A stretch of 64,000 nt of DNA, from positions 186,001-250,000 of the forward strand of contig NZ_JBHSGU010000001.1 in assembly GCF_042652645.1 (NCBI RefSeq). The letters run 5' to 3'. Below, in pieces: positions 17,692 through 26,608 of this stretch (position 1 is the first letter of the stretch; the number at the start of each line of letters is the position of its first letter). The stretch is from Glaciecola siphonariae (GTDB lineage: Bacteria > Pseudomonadota > Gammaproteobacteria > Enterobacterales > Alteromonadaceae). Both the position numbers and the translations under genes were made by a program. The notes beneath the pieces are model-generated. The model saw nothing but the letters and a program-made list of their open reading frames with translations, was not told where the DNA came from and did not search any database.

Positions 17692-17910
17692 ATGAAAAAC
17701 TATGCAGTAAATACCGAAGTAAAATGGAAATGGGCGAACGGTGAGGCTACCGGTAAGATTCGTGAAAAATTCACAAGTAAGGTGACTAAAACCCTCAAAG
17801 GAAGCGAGGTGACCCGCGATGCAAGTGACGAAGACCCAGCCTATTTAATCGAACAAGATGACGGTGATGAAGTGCTGAAATCGCACTCAGAGATTGAGAA
17901 AACGAACTAA
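17692..17910 (+). CDS. DUF2945 family protein (TUDOR-like domain)
   Basis: A 72-residue cytosolic protein. The sequence VNTEVKWKWANGEATGKI at its start, followed by the conserved pattern RDASDEDPAYLIEQDDGDEVLK.S, is that of DUF2945, also named hypervirulence-associated TUDOR domain. Function in bacteria is unknown. A good AAGGA ribosome site precedes the ATG, and it stands alone. Confidence 0.85.
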   Translation: MKNYAVNTEVKWKWANGEATGKIREKFTSKVTKTLKGSEVTRDASDEDPAYLIEQDDGDEVLKSHSEIEKTN

Positions 17911-17927
17911 GCCGCAAAGCCATATTC

Positions 17928-17974
17928 AAATGGGTGCACCACACCAACAAAGTTAGATATAAGTGCGCCCATTT
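17928..17974. terminator. Hairpin between convergent genes
   Basis: AAATGGGTGCAC (17928-17939) pairs with GTGCGCCCATTT (17963-17974) with one mismatch. It lies between the ends of the DUF2945 and DHH genes, as expected for a shared terminator. The T-run is short. Confidence 0.55.
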
Positions 17975-18006
17975 ACTCTCTCAATCCCCGATGAATTTGC
18001 CGTCAA

Positions 18007-18960
18007 CTATCCGTCTTGAGTAATTGACTTAACAAGCTCAGCTTTAACAGTCTCTGCAGTATCGTTATCAACCTGACACGTACCTGCGGCATGATGTCCG
18101 CCACCGCCATAACGCAAGCACAACTCACCTACATTGGTATTTGAACTTCTGTCTAGTATCGACTTGCCAATAGCAAATACGGTGTTTTGTTTCTGAAAGC
18201 CCCACATCTGGTGAATTGAAATATTACATTGTGGATAAAGTGCGTAAATCATAAAGCGATTTCCGGCATATATGGTTTCTTCATTTTGAAGATTTAACAC
18301 GACTAAGTTGTTGTGTACCGTTGCACAGTCGAGCAGCTGTTGCTTAAATTTGTCGGCATGCTCGTTGTACATCTCTACGCGCTCTTGCACATCTGGCAGA
18401 GCAATGATTTCGTCAATCGTGTGATTACGGCAATAATCAATGAGCGCCATCATCAACTGGTAATTCGAAATTCTAAAATCTCTAAATCGCCCTAAACCGG
18501 TTCTGCTATCCATCAGATAATTTAGTAGGACCCAACCTTCTGGATTTAGGATCTCTTCTTTAGAAAATTGAGCAGAATCTGCCTTGTCTACCGCTTCCAT
18601 CATATCGTCCCAGGCATTCGGGAAGATGCTTCTGCCGCCGTAGTAATCATACACAACTCGGGCGGCCGATGGCGCTTGCGGGTCGATAATATGGTTAGAT
18701 TTTCCCTTGTCGCCTCTTCTTGTCATCTCGCTGGCGTGATGATCAAAGGCAATGTGACACCCGGGCACGTAGGGTAAGTTTGTTGTAATGTCGTTTGGTG
18801 TAATTTCAATTGTGCCATCTTGCATGTCTTTAGGATGCACAAACTTGATGTCGTCAATCAGGCCAATTTCTTTAAGCAGTACCGCACATACTAAACCATC
18901 AAAATCGCTGCGGGTTACGAGTCTGAACTTTCCTTCAACGGGCTGGAGCATAGAAGACAA
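18007..18960 (-). CDS. DHH-family phosphoesterase
   Basis: A 317-residue enzyme of the DHH/DHHA1 superfamily (exopolyphosphatases, oligoribonucleases and cyclic-dinucleotide phosphodiesterases). Metal-binding motifs are visible: DFDGLVCA near residue 18, DHHASE near 73 and the C-terminal GGGHHAAG near 288. The start is TTG at 18960, with GGAG seven bases upstream; the first ATG, three codons on, is too far from that site. Substrate cannot be assigned. It is convergent with DUF2945 and appears monocistronic. Confidence 0.85.
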   Translation of the reverse strand: MSSMLQPVEGKFRLVTRSDFDGLVCAVLLKEIGLIDDIKFVHPKDMQDGTIEITPNDITTNLPYVPGCHIAFDHHASEMTRRGDKGKSNHIIDPQAPSAARVVYDYYGGRSIFPNAWDDMMEAVDKADSAQFSKEEILNPEGWVLLNYLMDSRTGLGRFRDFRISNYQLMMALIDYCRNHTIDEIIALPDVQERVEMYNEHADKFKQQLLDCATVHNNLVVLNLQNEETIYAGNRFMIYALYPQCNISIHQMWGFQKQNTVFAIGKSILDRSSNTNVGELCLRYGGGGHHAAGTCQVDNDTAETVKAELVKSITQDG

Positions 18961-19228
18961 AATATTTCTCCGAAAACATGGTGAATTTACGAGCTCAAGA
19001 GTAAAGCAATCTTGGGGTTATCGGGGTATTAAACCGTATACGCATGTTTATGAAGGGATACTGCCGCGGCTATTTAAGCTAAGCTGTGGACAAGCAGCCG
19101 CGCAAATAATTAACAGTAAGTACTAATCTCAATTGTCACATCCGATGGTGCTAAAAACGCCAAGCAAAGCGTTATTGGGACGACTCCGCGCCTGTTATAT
19201 CTGTCGTTTAAATGAATAAACAGATACA

Positions 19229-19693
19229 ATGCGCGCCGTCATATTTTTCAGTGAATCAACGAATATCATGCGTGCTAGTTTTCGCCTTGTTTTAAGCAAT
19301 ATTTTTCGCCCTATTTTCCATTTAATTGTGCGCCTTGTGCGCAACCTACTTGGTGCCCTGATTGCTTTGCTTGACGTGCTGACTCGCGGCTCGAAGTTAA
19401 CGCGCCAGCCGCAAGCACAAAAAGAGGCTGAAGAAGCGGTAAAGGCGCTCACGCTATATCAATTTTTTGCCTGCCCATTTTGCATCAAAACGCGTCGGGC
19501 AATGTATAAAATGAACTTACCAATTGCCAAGCGCAGCGTATCGGAAGGCTCGCCATACCGCGAAGAACTGCTGCTGGGCGGCGGTAAAATTCAAACTCCC
19601 TGCCTTAGGATAGAAAGCGCAGAGGGCACAAAATGGCTTTACGAATCGTCTCAAATCATTGCTTACCTTGAGCAGCGATTTGCGCAGCGGTAA
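19229..19693 (+). CDS. Membrane-anchored glutaredoxin-like protein
   Basis: The C-terminal 80 residues are a glutaredoxin/GST N-terminal thioredoxin fold with a CPFC redox motif (LYQFFACPFCIKTRRAM) and the glutathione-contacting region KIQTPCLRI and ESSQIIAYLEQRF. The N-terminal part has a hydrophobic, amphipathic segment (FRPIFHLIVRLVRNLLGALIALLDV) that may hold it to the inner membrane. ATGs at 19229 and 19268 are both possible; neither has a clear ribosome site. It probably reduces disulfides or glutathionylated proteins. Confidence 0.75.
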   Translation: MRAVIFFSESTNIMRASFRLVLSNIFRPIFHLIVRLVRNLLGALIALLDVLTRGSKLTRQPQAQKEAEEAVKALTLYQFFACPFCIKTRRAMYKMNLPIAKRSVSEGSPYREELLLGGGKIQTPCLRIESAEGTKWLYESSQIIAYLEQRFAQR

Positions 19694-19755
19694 ATTGGAT
19701 TGAGTAAGGGCATTACTTATAAATCATCCAACTAACAATCTGACTTACTGCCTAA

Positions 19756-20367
19756 CTAATTGACTATCCATTGATGTTCAATTAGCAACTGCCTGCCGCC
19801 ATAAAGTGCCACTTTAAAGACATCGCCACTATGGACAAAACCAACCCCCTTCGGCGTGCCGGTCATAATAATGTCGCCGTTTTCAGTGCTCATAAACGAA
19901 TGAATTTCTTTGAGCACGTTTTGCGGTTTATGCAGCATCAATTCGTAACTGCCTTGTTGAGTAAGCTGCTCGTTAATATGCAAAGTAAAGTGCAGGTTTG
20001 TGAGAGAATCCGGAAGGCTAACAAAGTCGGTAAACAGTGCCGAATGGTCAAAGGCTTTTGCTCGCTCCCATGGAAGCCCCTTTTCTTTTAGCTTGTCTTG
20101 TACGGCGCGCTTAGTTAAATCGAGGCCTAAACCAATGCCTGCAAACTGATTGTTTTCAATTAAAAAGCACAGCTCGGTTTCAAAATGAATGTCGTCTTGA
20201 GCATGAGTGTTCAGCTCTGCACTTATTGCTGAGTTAGGTTTTATAAAAATCACAGGCTCACTGGGCACGTCATTGCTCAACTCGGCAATGTGCGCCGCAT
20301 AGTTGCGCCCGATACAAATGACTTTACTTGGCTGTATTGCCGTGTTCTTAAAATTTACGCAGTTCAT
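19756..20367 (-). CDS. Fumarylacetoacetate hydrolase family enzyme
   Basis: A 203-residue member of the FAH/YcgM family, metal-dependent enzymes that hydrolyse or decarboxylate acylpyruvates and related beta-diketo acids. Visible are SKVICIGRNYAAHIAEL near the start, EPVIFIKPNSAI (about 38-49), the metal-binding HFETELCFLI (about 60-70, with the E-x-E pair) and the C-terminal GDIIMTGTPKGVG. Length fits the single-domain YcgM type. A GAGAACG ribosome site precedes the ATG. It is a lone gene, and the physiological substrate is not clear. Confidence 0.88.
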   Translation of the reverse strand: MNCVNFKNTAIQPSKVICIGRNYAAHIAELSNDVPSEPVIFIKPNSAISAELNTHAQDDIHFETELCFLIENNQFAGIGLGLDLTKRAVQDKLKEKGLPWERAKAFDHSALFTDFVSLPDSLTNLHFTLHINEQLTQQGSYELMLHKPQNVLKEIHSFMSTENGDIIMTGTPKGVGFVHSGDVFKVALYGGRQLLIEHQWIVN

Positions 20368-20486
20368 ACTCGTTCTCTTTTTGACTTTTTGTGTTCAAGT
20401 GTTGGAATTTGATAGATGTTGGTTAGCAACAAATATTAGCATTTGGTTGAAGATTAATATCTGAGTTTTATTGAAGTGGTGCTTTT

Positions 20487-20630
20487 GGGACAAAAGCGGT
20501 AATTGAGAGTATTATCGAAACGGCAAAGGCGAATGGGCTGACGCCGTTCGAGTATGTTTTGCACTTGCTAGCGCAAATCGCCATTCAAAACACTGACGTC
20601 GAAAAGCTGCTACCATGGCGGTTTATTTAA
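20487..20630 (+). pseudogene. IS66-type transposase (TnpC), C-terminal remnant
   Basis: A frame without start codon encodes about 47 residues. GTKAVIESIIETAKANGL, then TPFEYVLHLLAQ, and the end LLPWRFI match the conserved C-terminus of IS66-family TnpC transposases (SLIETAKANG...LLPW). A stop lies in frame just upstream, so only the tail survives. It ends two bases before the stop of the truncated gene on the other strand. Confidence 0.75.
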
Positions 20631-20632
20631 AA

Positions 20633-20914
20633 CTAAGTGGGATTGCGAGACGCTCTCTCTTTACTTATCGAAATTTCGCTAATTTCGTCTACGTAGTAGC
20701 CGTAGAATCTTAATGGGTTTGATTTAGTATCAATCCATAAGCGATCGTAATCGTTGGCAACCACATCGTGCACCATTTCATTGTTTAGTTTTGAATGGTC
20801 TATCTTAACTAGCTGATGGTCTGTTAAAGCCGCTGCCCAGACGCTATGCATTGAAAGTGCTAGGCACGCAAGGTGCATGAATGGCATAGTGAAACTCTTA
20901 TTTTTATCGAACAT
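20633..20914 (-). pseudogene. Truncated ligand-sensing N-terminus of a hybrid two-component sensor
   Basis: Ninety-three residues with a signal peptide (about 1-28) and one propeller-blade motif, KLNNEMVHDVVANDYDRLWI. The full-length sensor at 26609-30712 has the equivalent start (IANQVINDVYIDRMNYMWIS then GIYRFDGA). In such proteins this is the first of about 14 Reg_prop blades, so over 90% of the gene is missing. The expected IGT...GLNRFDGY has become IDTKSNPLRFYGYY, a sign of decay. It abuts an IS66 remnant. Confidence 0.65.
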
Positions 20915-21408
20915 TTAATTGTATTATAAGCGTTGACCAAACTTCCTTTTTTGCGAGTTCGTTCATACTTCCGGTTTCGCTAGCATGTAAAAACAAAAAA
21001 ATAGTGGTTTGTCTTGATATTACAATTGAATGGCTGGTGATTTCAATGTTTTGGCGGGTGGTTAGAAGTGATTGATAAAATATGCTATCGCTTCGCTTAA
21101 ACTCTACGGATGATAAACTCGAAGCTAGTCGTTAATCAAAATCTGCAACCTTTATTCTGGTTAAGCTCGACGCATTATTTGCTGTTATGTTTGAATTAAG
21201 GTGCGAGGTGGCGCTAGGCGAATTGTCAGAAGTTATAGCAATCACAAACTATTGCTGCGCCCTATATTTTAATCAAAAACAGTATCAAGAATTTATATCA
21301 TTTGTCCCTCAGTTAATACCCACCAATTTTGAATGTAAGACATCCTTCGTAGCATCATTTGCAATGTCTGCAAATGCATACACTCGTAAATTATGAAGGA
21401 AGTATCTT
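20915..21408. other. AT-rich gap upstream of the secreted pair
   Basis: About 494 bases between the truncated sensor and the PEP-CTERM-like gene. A 69-codon open frame at 21187 lacks a ribosome site and shows no known sequence. The right end has GAAGGAAG before the next ATG. No strong hairpin was seen. Confidence 0.5.
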
Positions 21409-22185
21409 ATGAACATAGCAGTATCTCGAACGTTGTTATTGGCAAGTATCATGGCAATTTCAATAGCATTATTGCCACAAGCAAATGCTAATTTAATACA
21501 AAACGGAAACTTTGAATCTTGCGACTTTACAGATTGGAGCAAAGACACAGACGGTTTTGGCGATGTGTCTACCGGAACAGATTTTCGCATTGATAGGTCT
21601 GTAAATGACTGCAGAGCAGTGCTAAATGTAGATGAATTTGACATAGCTGGCGATCCTTTAAGCACGCCGGCAAGCGAAGCGTTCTTTGCTAATACTCTTT
21701 TTCAAGAATTGGATTTTAGTGGGAATGCCGACGCTGAGTTTGAGCTGTCATTTAGCTTAGAATCAAGCTCACAAATATTATCAGACGACCCTAGTTTTAT
21801 CGCTGACGAATTCTTGGTTTTACTAAACGACGGGAATGGAAATAGCTACAACGCACAAGGTGATTTGGGTGGGTTTTTAGTTAACCCAATGCCTATCGAT
21901 GGGCTTTTTCAAAATACCTACACTTTTTTACTTGACTCATTTTTTACAAATACATCCGGTTGGTTTTTGGATTTTCAACTGGCAATTGGCTGGGATGGTT
22001 CAACTGGACTATCTGACGGTTTTGCCTCCTCGTTGTTTGTGTCGAATGTGTCATTGCTTGATGTTAGCAAAGATGTAGTAGATGCTTCAGCACCTTCTGT
22101 TTTTATATTGGTTAGTTTCGTTATGGCCTTGACAGCAGTTGCTCGGCCTTCACGCCTAAACGGATACAGAGGAAGCAAATTATGA
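21409..22185 (+). CDS. Exported protein with PEP-CTERM-like sorting tail
   Basis: The 258-residue protein has a signal peptide (to about ANANL, residue 28), then LIQNGNFESCDFTDWS, the usual opening of secreted carbohydrate-binding-like beta-sandwich proteins sorted by PEP-CTERM systems. The C-terminus has SAPS, a hydrophobic helix (VFILVSFVMALTAVA) and a basic end, a variant of the PEP-CTERM arrangement without the classic PEP. A GAAGGAAG site precedes the ATG. Its stop overlaps the next start (ATGA), so the two are coupled. No exosortase gene is in the window. Confidence 0.7.
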   Translation: MNIAVSRTLLLASIMAISIALLPQANANLIQNGNFESCDFTDWSKDTDGFGDVSTGTDFRIDRSVNDCRAVLNVDEFDIAGDPLSTPASEAFFANTLFQELDFSGNADAEFELSFSLESSSQILSDDPSFIADEFLVLLNDGNGNSYNAQGDLGGFLVNPMPIDGLFQNTYTFLLDSFFTNTSGWFLDFQLAIGWDGSTGLSDGFASSLFVSNVSLLDVSKDVVDASAPSVFILVSFVMALTAVARPSRLNGYRGSKL

Positions 22186-25100
22186 AACATATATTTTTAA
22201 TATTTGTCTTGGTAGCGAGCGCGACAATAACTGCAAAAGCACAGTCTCAAGAAGTATTAGAGCCAACAGTTCTCGAGTTAAGAATAAACATCGATGGCAC
22301 AGGTTACCTTATTCCCTTTTTTGTAATTGATTGGGAAGCCAATAATAATCAAGGAACAGAGCGTGCTGTTCGTTTAGACGAATTTTACATTAATGATTTA
22401 AGTGGTAGCGATATTACTAGTGATTTAGATTCAGATACGCGCTCTCTGCTGTTTGCCTCCGCTCAATCACTCGCAAAATATCGAACATTCAACATAAGTA
22501 GTTATCATTCCCAATGGTTCGAAATACAGCAGAGATTGGAGCAAGAGGGTCGACGGTATACAGCTACAAGGAACGTTCGGCTAGGTGGTGCAATTGCCAC
22601 TGACGCTGCACTTGCATGCGCTGCCGCCGGTACTGTAGGCGCTATCGCATGCTCGCCTACAGGACCTGGCGCATTAGCTTGTGCAGGCGCCGCTTGCAAG
22701 GCAGCATTGCTTATTGAATCGATTGACTTTGCAATACCTGTTTTAGTCGATATGTTGCAAAGAGGTAATGCTCAGCAAGTAAGAGATGATTTATTTAGTA
22801 ATGCGAAAGACAGAATTGACTCTGCTTTTATACTAGAAACTGAGCTCTACCAAAAACTGCAAAAAGCAACAAACTTGGATCAAGGGTTGGATCTAAGAGA
22901 AGCAGGCATCTCTACTCTTGAACTACACCAAGCCATTCTTATCTATGAGCATGCGCTTGCTGTTTTATTGGGAATTTCAGAAAGCTTTACAGCTGAAGAA
23001 AAAGAAGCATATTTTACTCAATTGGCCGCGATCAACGCGTTCGAGCTTGGTATTAACCTAGCGGTCGATAAAGTTGGCTTAATAAAAGGTTTTTCTATTG
23101 ACTCGATTTCAGCCACAATTAATTTACTGTTAGCCGAACCCCAAAATGCTACCGAGCAAATTAATTCTTATGCAGAAATATTGCTTGACAGTTTAACTGA
23201 GCTGCAACTTTTGTATGAAGTACTTGATCCGTTTTCAGTCAATAATATTGCGGAAACGAAGAGTTATTTTTTAGGGCAAATACCCACAACCATCAATAGA
23301 GTGTCGATTTCGAACAGTCCAGAACTTTGGCGAAATGAATCGACACGCTCTTCTATTGATATTATGCGCGACAACGAATTTCGCTCAGGGTTAGAGGTTA
23401 CATTAAGCATACAAAATGACACTAAGCAGGTAATCCAAGTTGTTCAATTGTCTGAGGATTTTGTAAACGAGGAGTATGCTGGTCAGTGGGTATTGCCAAA
23501 TACCAGAGGTTGGTATACGGGCACCGTTGAAGCTAGGGATACACAAAACAACATTGTGAGTAGGGCCGTCCGCTATTTCTTTGTAGCAGCAAAACAAACG
23601 GGTCGAGATTTAGCTGTGTTTTCTGACTTTAATCGCACCAGAATAGATGCTGGGGACAGACTCAGAGTTCCAGTAGAAATAAGAAACCAAGGTGACTTTC
23701 CGGAGCGCCCATTAGTTAGCTTAGCAATTGAAGGAAGCAATGGTATTTTGTTCCAAGAGAGTGCTAGTGTTGGAGAGTTGGCGTCACAAAGCTCATATAG
23801 CAATACTGACTTCTTTGAATGGATAGTGCCGTCAGACATTCAAGATGGTAACTATACTCTGTCTGTTTCAGTTGAAAATGAACTGGGCGAAGAGTCACTA
23901 TTAAACAATACGTTACTACGTTCATTATATGTTGGCAAACTCAATCCTAAACCTGCTCCAAACGCACTTATAGGTCAAGTGTTTATTGTTGAGGAAGACG
24001 ATAGTGTAAAAGAGTCAATCTGTAGCGGCTTTAGCAATTCTCAAAGAAGAAGGTACTGCAGAGAAGCGGGGCAAGGTTTTGGCTGGATTGACTATAGTGT
24101 AGGCGGCAGTCGATATAGAATAGGCATCGTTTTTGACGAAGACAAAGGTGATCGAGAGAATGATGAGTTCAGCTTTCGTGTATTGAAAAACAATAGCGAA
24201 ATTGATTCAAGCCGACTACTAGAGGATGAACCGAATGATCGCATTCATTGGGTAGACAATGGTACCGTGGGCTTTACGGCAGTTAGAAATAGTTCAGATG
24301 AAATAACGCTTATTGTTGTAGAAGAATTCGTAGGCGCTGGCGTTGTGAATAGAGAGCGCACCACTATCCCTAATGATTATGTTTCTTATCAAAGTGATGT
24401 AAATTCCCTTACAATCGAGTGCAATGATAAAGAAAATCAAGTCCACTTAGCTACCTTAAGAAATGGTAGAGAGTGGAGTGCAGATCTGTTTTTCCGAAAT
24501 ACCGATGTAAGAGCAATTGACATTAGAGCATCGGATGCTTGCAGTAATGAATTTGTAGAAATAGAAATGACCTCCTCAAATACTGGAGAATATGAGCTAT
24601 TACTCGAGCACCGGTTATCACGGGACTTTTCTCTGCCAGGGTACAACCCAAACGCTAGTGGGTACAAAGAAATAGAAGATACAATTGTATTATTGCCAAC
24701 TAAACTAACCGTGGTCGATGATGTTGATTTAGAGATTGCGAACAGAAATATGAGCGAGCAGTTAGCCAGAGTATTGACAGCGCACCATGGTATCTCCAAT
24801 AAAACGAATGTCGCTACAGGTGAGGCTAGTATTACGCTTGTCAATAATGGTTCTAAAGCCCCAACTGGCACTGCTTTAAGTCTAGAGTTAACAAATCAAA
24901 CGGGGGATACACTCGTTCAACTAAACGATATTGACGTTTCGCTTGGAAACATTGATTTAACTGAACAGCTCAGTCACTTGCCGTTTGGTGAGTATAACAT
25001 AGGGGTGAGAGTAAGAGCCCTTGAAGAGCGTTCTTTTGGTGACTTGCAAGACACTCAAACAATTTCAATTGTGGAAACAGAGCAACTTAGTATAAATGTC

Positions 25101-26495
25101 AGCAGTTTTGTTAATCGCACTTATTTTCAAGGGCAGGCAATAACGATTGGCTTACAACTTAGTTCAGATATCACTGAATGCCCAGTCGATGCAGTTGTAC
25201 AAGCAGTCGAAAAAGACAGTGACGATTTTATTATTGAGCAAGGGTTCGCAGCTATCGATCCTTCAACTTGCCTGTTTACCTATGAAACAGACGCAAACAT
25301 CAATGTCAGCTTGATTGAATTTCAAGCGCAAACAAGTAATAGTTATCCAGTGACGGTTGGTGTTGATATTTCGTCAGCTCGATATCAATTTTCTGATTAT
25401 TCAGTGGTGGGTTCGTTTGAAATTCCGTCTGGTCAGATGGGTAGCTATGGGATTGAGAATGAAATCGATGACGGCAGTGCTGTTGTATGGCAGTTGTTCA
25501 GAAATGGGCGAATAATAGAAACCAGAACGAGTGACACCTTTGAGTATGAGTTTGTTAGACAAGGCGACTATATACTCCGTACATATAAAACATTTGAAGG
25601 TGCCATAGATACGACTTTGAAGGTGAATAACATCACCATATTGGAAAACGTTGAAGCAAGACTAACTCCCCCAGAAAGTATTGAAGTAGCGGCGCTCAAT
25701 GCTAATGGCACTCCTAAACAAGATGCGTCAATTGCACAGTTTTTAGCCAGTGCTATGGCTGTTAATGACGATGGACAAGAGATTGAAGATATTTCAAATG
25801 ATGCCCCAGACATATTCTCATTGGGAGACACACTAGTGACATTTACGGTGGATACCCTCGAATCGGGAAGCTTGTCTGCTAGCTCAACGATTACGGTTAC
25901 TGACCAGACACCGCCGACAATTTATCTTTCGCAAGAGCTTGTTTATCTTGTTAACGAAGATACAGCAGTTAGTGCCGCAGACCTTCAATCGTTGTTTTCC
26001 ACAGTGTTTGCGGTTGACAACGTTGATGGTGATATTTCAGCGAACGCGATTAATCTAAAAGAGAGTTATGCAGTTGGTGAGCACCAAATAACATTTAGTG
26101 CAACCGACGATGCTGGCAACAATACTGAGTCGATTAAAACACTCACAATCGAGTTGCAAGTGTCTGAGCCGCGCTCTATTACCGACATTACTGACCGTTT
26201 ATCTGTGAACAAAGGTCGAGGATATTTCAATCGTAACGCTCGGTCAATTTCATCAGCAATTGACATTGTTAATGGAACTAATGACATTTTCGAAGGTGAA
26301 CTATTGCTGGAGCTTATTAATTCGAACATTCCAGTAAAACTTACACCAGATGGTATACTTGAAAATGGCAATCCATATTGGGTATTGTCAAGCGATGGTA
26401 TGGCGAATGAGCAAAGCATTTCATTCAGAATGGATTTTGAGCAGAGACGTGGTCGCTTAAGTTATGACATAAAGGTATTGTTGAAGACAGAATAA
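22182..26495 (+). CDS. Giant secreted multi-domain protein (1437 aa) with CARDB/Ig-like domains
   Basis: A signal peptide (to about residue 20) is followed by a domain not recognised (20-450). This contains an unusual Ala/Gly/Cys-rich hydrophobic stretch at about 129-170. A CARDB-like Ig domain (about 468-585; IRNQGDFPERPLVSLAIEG), more beta-rich domains, and near 1250-1325 a DUF5011/HYR-type domain (DQTPPTIYLS, DNVDGDISANAI, ATDDAGN) follow. It reads as an extracellular or surface adhesin- or enzyme-associated protein. It overlaps the upstream gene by four bases and is convergent with the hybrid sensor. No catalytic motif was found. Confidence 0.7.
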   Translation: MKHIFLIFVLVASATITAKAQSQEVLEPTVLELRINIDGTGYLIPFFVIDWEANNNQGTERAVRLDEFYINDLSGSDITSDLDSDTRSLLFASAQSLAKYRTFNISSYHSQWFEIQQRLEQEGRRYTATRNVRLGGAIATDAALACAAAGTVGAIACSPTGPGALACAGAACKAALLIESIDFAIPVLVDMLQRGNAQQVRDDLFSNAKDRIDSAFILETELYQKLQKATNLDQGLDLREAGISTLELHQAILIYEHALAVLLGISESFTAEEKEAYFTQLAAINAFELGINLAVDKVGLIKGFSIDSISATINLLLAEPQNATEQINSYAEILLDSLTELQLLYEVLDPFSVNNIAETKSYFLGQIPTTINRVSISNSPELWRNESTRSSIDIMRDNEFRSGLEVTLSIQNDTKQVIQVVQLSEDFVNEEYAGQWVLPNTRGWYTGTVEARDTQNNIVSRAVRYFFVAAKQTGRDLAVFSDFNRTRIDAGDRLRVPVEIRNQGDFPERPLVSLAIEGSNGILFQESASVGELASQSSYSNTDFFEWIVPSDIQDGNYTLSVSVENELGEESLLNNTLLRSLYVGKLNPKPAPNALIGQVFIVEEDDSVKESICSGFSNSQRRRYCREAGQGFGWIDYSVGGSRYRIGIVFDEDKGDRENDEFSFRVLKNNSEIDSSRLLEDEPNDRIHWVDNGTVGFTAVRNSSDEITLIVVEEFVGAGVVNRERTTIPNDYVSYQSDVNSLTIECNDKENQVHLATLRNGREWSADLFFRNTDVRAIDIRASDACSNEFVEIEMTSSNTGEYELLLEHRLSRDFSLPGYNPNASGYKEIEDTIVLLPTKLTVVDDVDLEIANRNMSEQLARVLTAHHGISNKTNVATGEASITLVNNGSKAPTGTALSLELTNQTGDTLVQLNDIDVSLGNIDLTEQLSHLPFGEYNIGVRVRALEERSFGDLQDTQTISIVETEQLSINVSSFVNRTYFQGQAITIGLQLSSDITECPVDAVVQAVEKDSDDFIIEQGFAAIDPSTCLFTYETDANINVSLIEFQAQTSNSYPVTVGVDISSARYQFSDYSVVGSFEIPSGQMGSYGIENEIDDGSAVVWQLFRNGRIIETRTSDTFEYEFVRQGDYILRTYKTFEGAIDTTLKVNNITILENVEARLTPPESIEVAALNANGTPKQDASIAQFLASAMAVNDDGQEIEDISNDAPDIFSLGDTLVTFTVDTLESGSLSASSTITVTDQTPPTIYLSQELVYLVNEDTAVSAADLQSLFSTVFAVDNVDGDISANAINLKESYAVGEHQITFSATDDAGNNTESIKTLTIELQVSEPRSITDITDRLSVNKGRGYFNRNARSISSAIDIVNGTNDIFEGELLLELINSNIPVKLTPDGILENGNPYWVLSSDGMANEQSISFRMDFEQRRGRLSYDIKVLLKTE

Positions 26496-26510
26496 CTATC
26501 GAACTTTCAG

Positions 26511-26556
26511 TCTGATCTGACGGGGCACCCAAAAATTTGGTAATCGTCAGATCAGA
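26511..26556. terminator. Stem-loop between convergent genes
   Basis: TCTGATCTGACG (26511-26522) pairs perfectly with CGTCAGATCAGA (26545-26556) around a 22-base loop containing an A-run and T-run. It separates the giant secreted protein gene from the convergent sensor gene. It lacks a T-tract right after the stem, so it may be a weak terminator or mRNA end stabiliser. Confidence 0.5.
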
Positions 26557-26608
26557 TCTGAGCTAGCGCAATTTAGGGACAGAATGTATAAAAGCTTAAT
26601 TTTTGGAA

